Shown here: piece after piece, positions 61,221 through 62,661 of the stretch
Layout of the letters: every line of letters starts with the position of its first letter
How positions within the stretch are numbered: position 1 is the first letter of the stretch
DNA from: an uncultured Pelagibacteraceae bacterium
GTDB lineage: Bacteria; Pseudomonadota; Alphaproteobacteria; Pelagibacterales; Pelagibacteraceae
DNA length: 62,661 nt
Direction: 5' to 3'
NCBI GenBank assembly: GCA_902591535.1
Contig: CACJBA010000005.1
Location: forward strand, 1 to 62,661
Position numbers and translations under genes: made by a program
Notes under the pieces: generated by a model
Databases searched by the model: none
Seen by the model: only the letters and a program-made list of their open reading frames with translations
Told to the model about the DNA's origin: nothing

Positions 61221-62661
61221 CTAGTTTGTCTCCCAATATGCCTTTCCAATACCCTGAATCTTAATATTATTTTTTTTAAATATTTTTGCATTTTTATTAC
61301 TTACGATGTTGAATCCATCAATAATAAATTTTACATCAGGAAATACTTTAATAAATTTAATAGGATCTAAATTTATATATTCTTTGTGTCTTACTGCAAA
61401 AATTACAACATCTATTTTCTTATTAGCAAAAAATGACAAATCTTGGTTTACTATTATATCTTTTTCTTTCCAGTATTTGACGATAGGATCATGCAAGAAT
61501 ACGTTTATTTTATTTTTAATACATTTATCATAAAAAAATTCACTTGGAGAATATCTGGTATCATTAACATCATTCAAGTATGAAACCCCTAAAATTCCTA
61601 AATTAATATTTTTAAGATTATTATATTCTTGTTTTAACAATTTTAGAGCATAATTAGGCATAAGATCATTAATGTTAATTGCATTTAAAGACATTTCTAA
61701 CTGTCCTTTTCCGTCAAATAAATTTTTAAATGACCAGTCTGCTAAAAGAGAGTCCTTAGTTAAACAATATCCTCCAACACCAAAACCTGGAGACATAATA
61801 TTAGCGTGCGTTGACCTTACTCTTATAGCATTTACAATGTCATATAAATTAACTTCAGCCTTTTCTGCATACTCTGTCCATTCTTGAATGAAAGCAATAT
61901 TTGTAGCTCTATAAGAATTTTCTAATACTTTTGCCATCTCAGATGCTGTAGTAGAATGAAGTTCAATTAGAGGATATTTTTTGACATTGATAAAACTTTT
62001 TAGGAATTTTTTAGCCCGTTTTTTTGACTCTAAATTAATACCTGAAAATACACGATGATAATTTACAATTGAGTTAAGATAATTTTTGCCTGGCATAACT
62101 CTCTCAGGAGCGTGCGCAAGATAAAGCTTATTTATATCAAGTCCCCGATTTTCAAAACTATCTTTAAAAATTGGATATATGATTTTTTCTGTGGTCCCAG
62201 GGGGAACTGTAGTCTCAACTATAACTGTTGAATTTTCATTAATATTATCAGCAACATTTTTAATGGCTTTTTCATATGTTTTATAAGTAAAATTGTAATT
62301 ATTAGCCCCACCTAAAGATTTCTTTTTGATGTCTATATTAAGATCTATCACGACAATATTAGCTTTGGCATAAGCATAATTACTATATGTTGCATAAAAG
62401 TTTTTATTTTTCTTTGAATTTAAATAGGCTTTAGTCATATTTTTATCGGATGATACAATGGGTGGTTTACCTTCATTTGCTCTAGCAATTTTCCAATAAT
62501 TTTTATCATTTCCTAGATCAACACCTATTACATTATATAATAAGTAGCCATTTTTATCAGTTGCCTCGGCAAGAGCTGCGACCATGGCTGATCCTACAAA
62601 ACCTAATCCCTGAACAGCGACTGTCTTTCTTTTATTATCTACTACTTTATTAATTTTATTT
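61221..62661 (-). CDS. Nucleotide-sugar dehydrogenase, partial at window edge
   Basis: The frame stays open to the right edge, so the 5' end lies outside. An ATG at 62585 is internal. Codons beyond it read VAVQGLGFVGSAMVAALA, the NAD loop that must belong to the protein. The rest has VETTVPPGTTEKI, HAPERVMPGKNYLN and the catalytic Cys in GFGVGGYCLTKDSLL, as in UDP-GlcNAc/UDP-glucose 6-dehydrogenase families. At about 480 residues visible it is longer than TviB. It probably supplies a second uronic acid. Confidence 0.9.
   Translation of the reverse strand, partial: NKINKVVDNKRKTVAVQGLGFVGSAMVAALAEATDKNGYLLYNVIGVDLGNDKNYWKIARANEGKPPIVSSDKNMTKAYLNSKKNKNFYATYSNYAYAKANIVVIDLNIDIKKKSLGGANNYNFTYKTYEKAIKNVADNINENSTVIVETTVPPGTTEKIIYPIFKDSFENRGLDINKLYLAHAPERVMPGKNYLNSIVNYHRVFSGINLESKKRAKKFLKSFINVKKYPLIELHSTTASEMAKVLENSYRATNIAFIQEWTEYAEKAEVNLYDIVNAIRVRSTHANIMSPGFGVGGYCLTKDSLLADWSFKNLFDGKGQLEMSLNAININDLMPNYALKLLKQEYNNLKNINLGILGVSYLNDVNDTRYSPSEFFYDKCIKNKINVFLHDPIVKYWKEKDIIVNQDLSFFANKKIDVVIFAVRHKEYINLDPIKFIKVFPDVKFIIDGFNIVSNKNAKIFKKNNIKIQGIGKAYWETN

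Noticed and set aside
1..62661. CRISPR array, insertion sequence, prophage or tRNA gene
   Set aside because: I looked for regular repeats, transposase or integrase motifs and cloverleaf sequences and found none I could support. Integration by homologous recombination fits the remnants better.

Overview
The window looks like a chromosomal segment of a SAR11-clade alphaproteobacterium (Candidatus Pelagibacter or a close relative). The DNA is extremely AT-rich and tightly packed, with lysine/asparagine/isoleucine-rich proteins, few Shine-Dalgarno sites and almost no intergenic DNA. A solitary 5S rRNA gene borders a very large cell-surface glycan region. This matches what I recall of hypervariable region 2 in Ca. 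P. ubique, which separates the 16S-23S genes from the 5S gene. No 16S, 23S or tRNA gene is visible here. The species assignment is inference.

Layout. (1) 1-3274: small glycan block (RmlC-like cupin, sugar C-methyltransferase, GT2 glycosyltransferase, Gfo/Idh oxidoreductase). (2) 3353-7235, minus strand: conserved housekeeping block reading 5S rRNA, rpmJ, a 36-aa cytochrome oxidase subunit IV, pntAa-pntAb-pntB, transaldolase. (3) 7301-24119: lipid-linked glycan core with an O-antigen ligase/polymerase, a WecA-type initiator, TviB-like UDP-HexNAc dehydrogenase with UDP-uronate 4-epimerase, several GT4 and GT-C glycosyltransferases, methyltransferases, a GtrA/GtrB-like pair, and a WbpS-type asparagine synthase whose N-terminus is frameshifted. 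(4) 24173-29022: a GT2 and a CDP-6-deoxyhexose set (rfbF, rfbG, cupin epimerase, SDR). (5) 29171-31532, plus strand: two unrecognised proteins and a methyltransferase. (6) 31586-38142: a sugar-phosphate-cyclase-like AroB relative, a KdsB-like cytidylyltransferase, an SDR, two large surface-carbohydrate proteins and a PhyH dioxygenase. (7) 38189-46263: nonulosonate set A (NeuB, TIM-barrel isomerase, CBS-DegT fusion, NeuA, second DegT, NeuD, NodU-type carbamoyltransferase), littered with gene remnants. (8) 46340-62661: PglK/MsbA-like ABC flippase, a surface-carbohydrate protein, two Gfo/Idh oxidoreductases, the WbpG/HisH2/HisF2 amidotransferase trio, and nonulosonate set B resembling the legionaminate pathway (NeuA, PtmE-like CBS-nucleotidyltransferase, Gfo/Idh, NeuC, NeuB, LegC), then an SDR and a nucleotide-sugar dehydrogenase cut by the window edge.

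Together the genes would make UDP-GalNAcA-type uronates (amidated by AsnB), a CDP-deoxyhexose, possibly a cyclitol nucleotide, and two different nonulosonic acids. These would be assembled on undecaprenyl phosphate, flipped by the ABC transporter and transferred by the ligase to make a surface glycan. The main second-look items are: the frameshift that removes the catalytic Cys of AsnB, the altered-active-site cyclase next to its cytidylyltransferase, the plus-strand pair of unknown proteins with matching C-termini, the CBS-aminotransferase fusion, and three sets of gene ghosts (gmhA N-terminus; isomerase-like scrap; isomerase plus aminotransferase) that record recent recombination.
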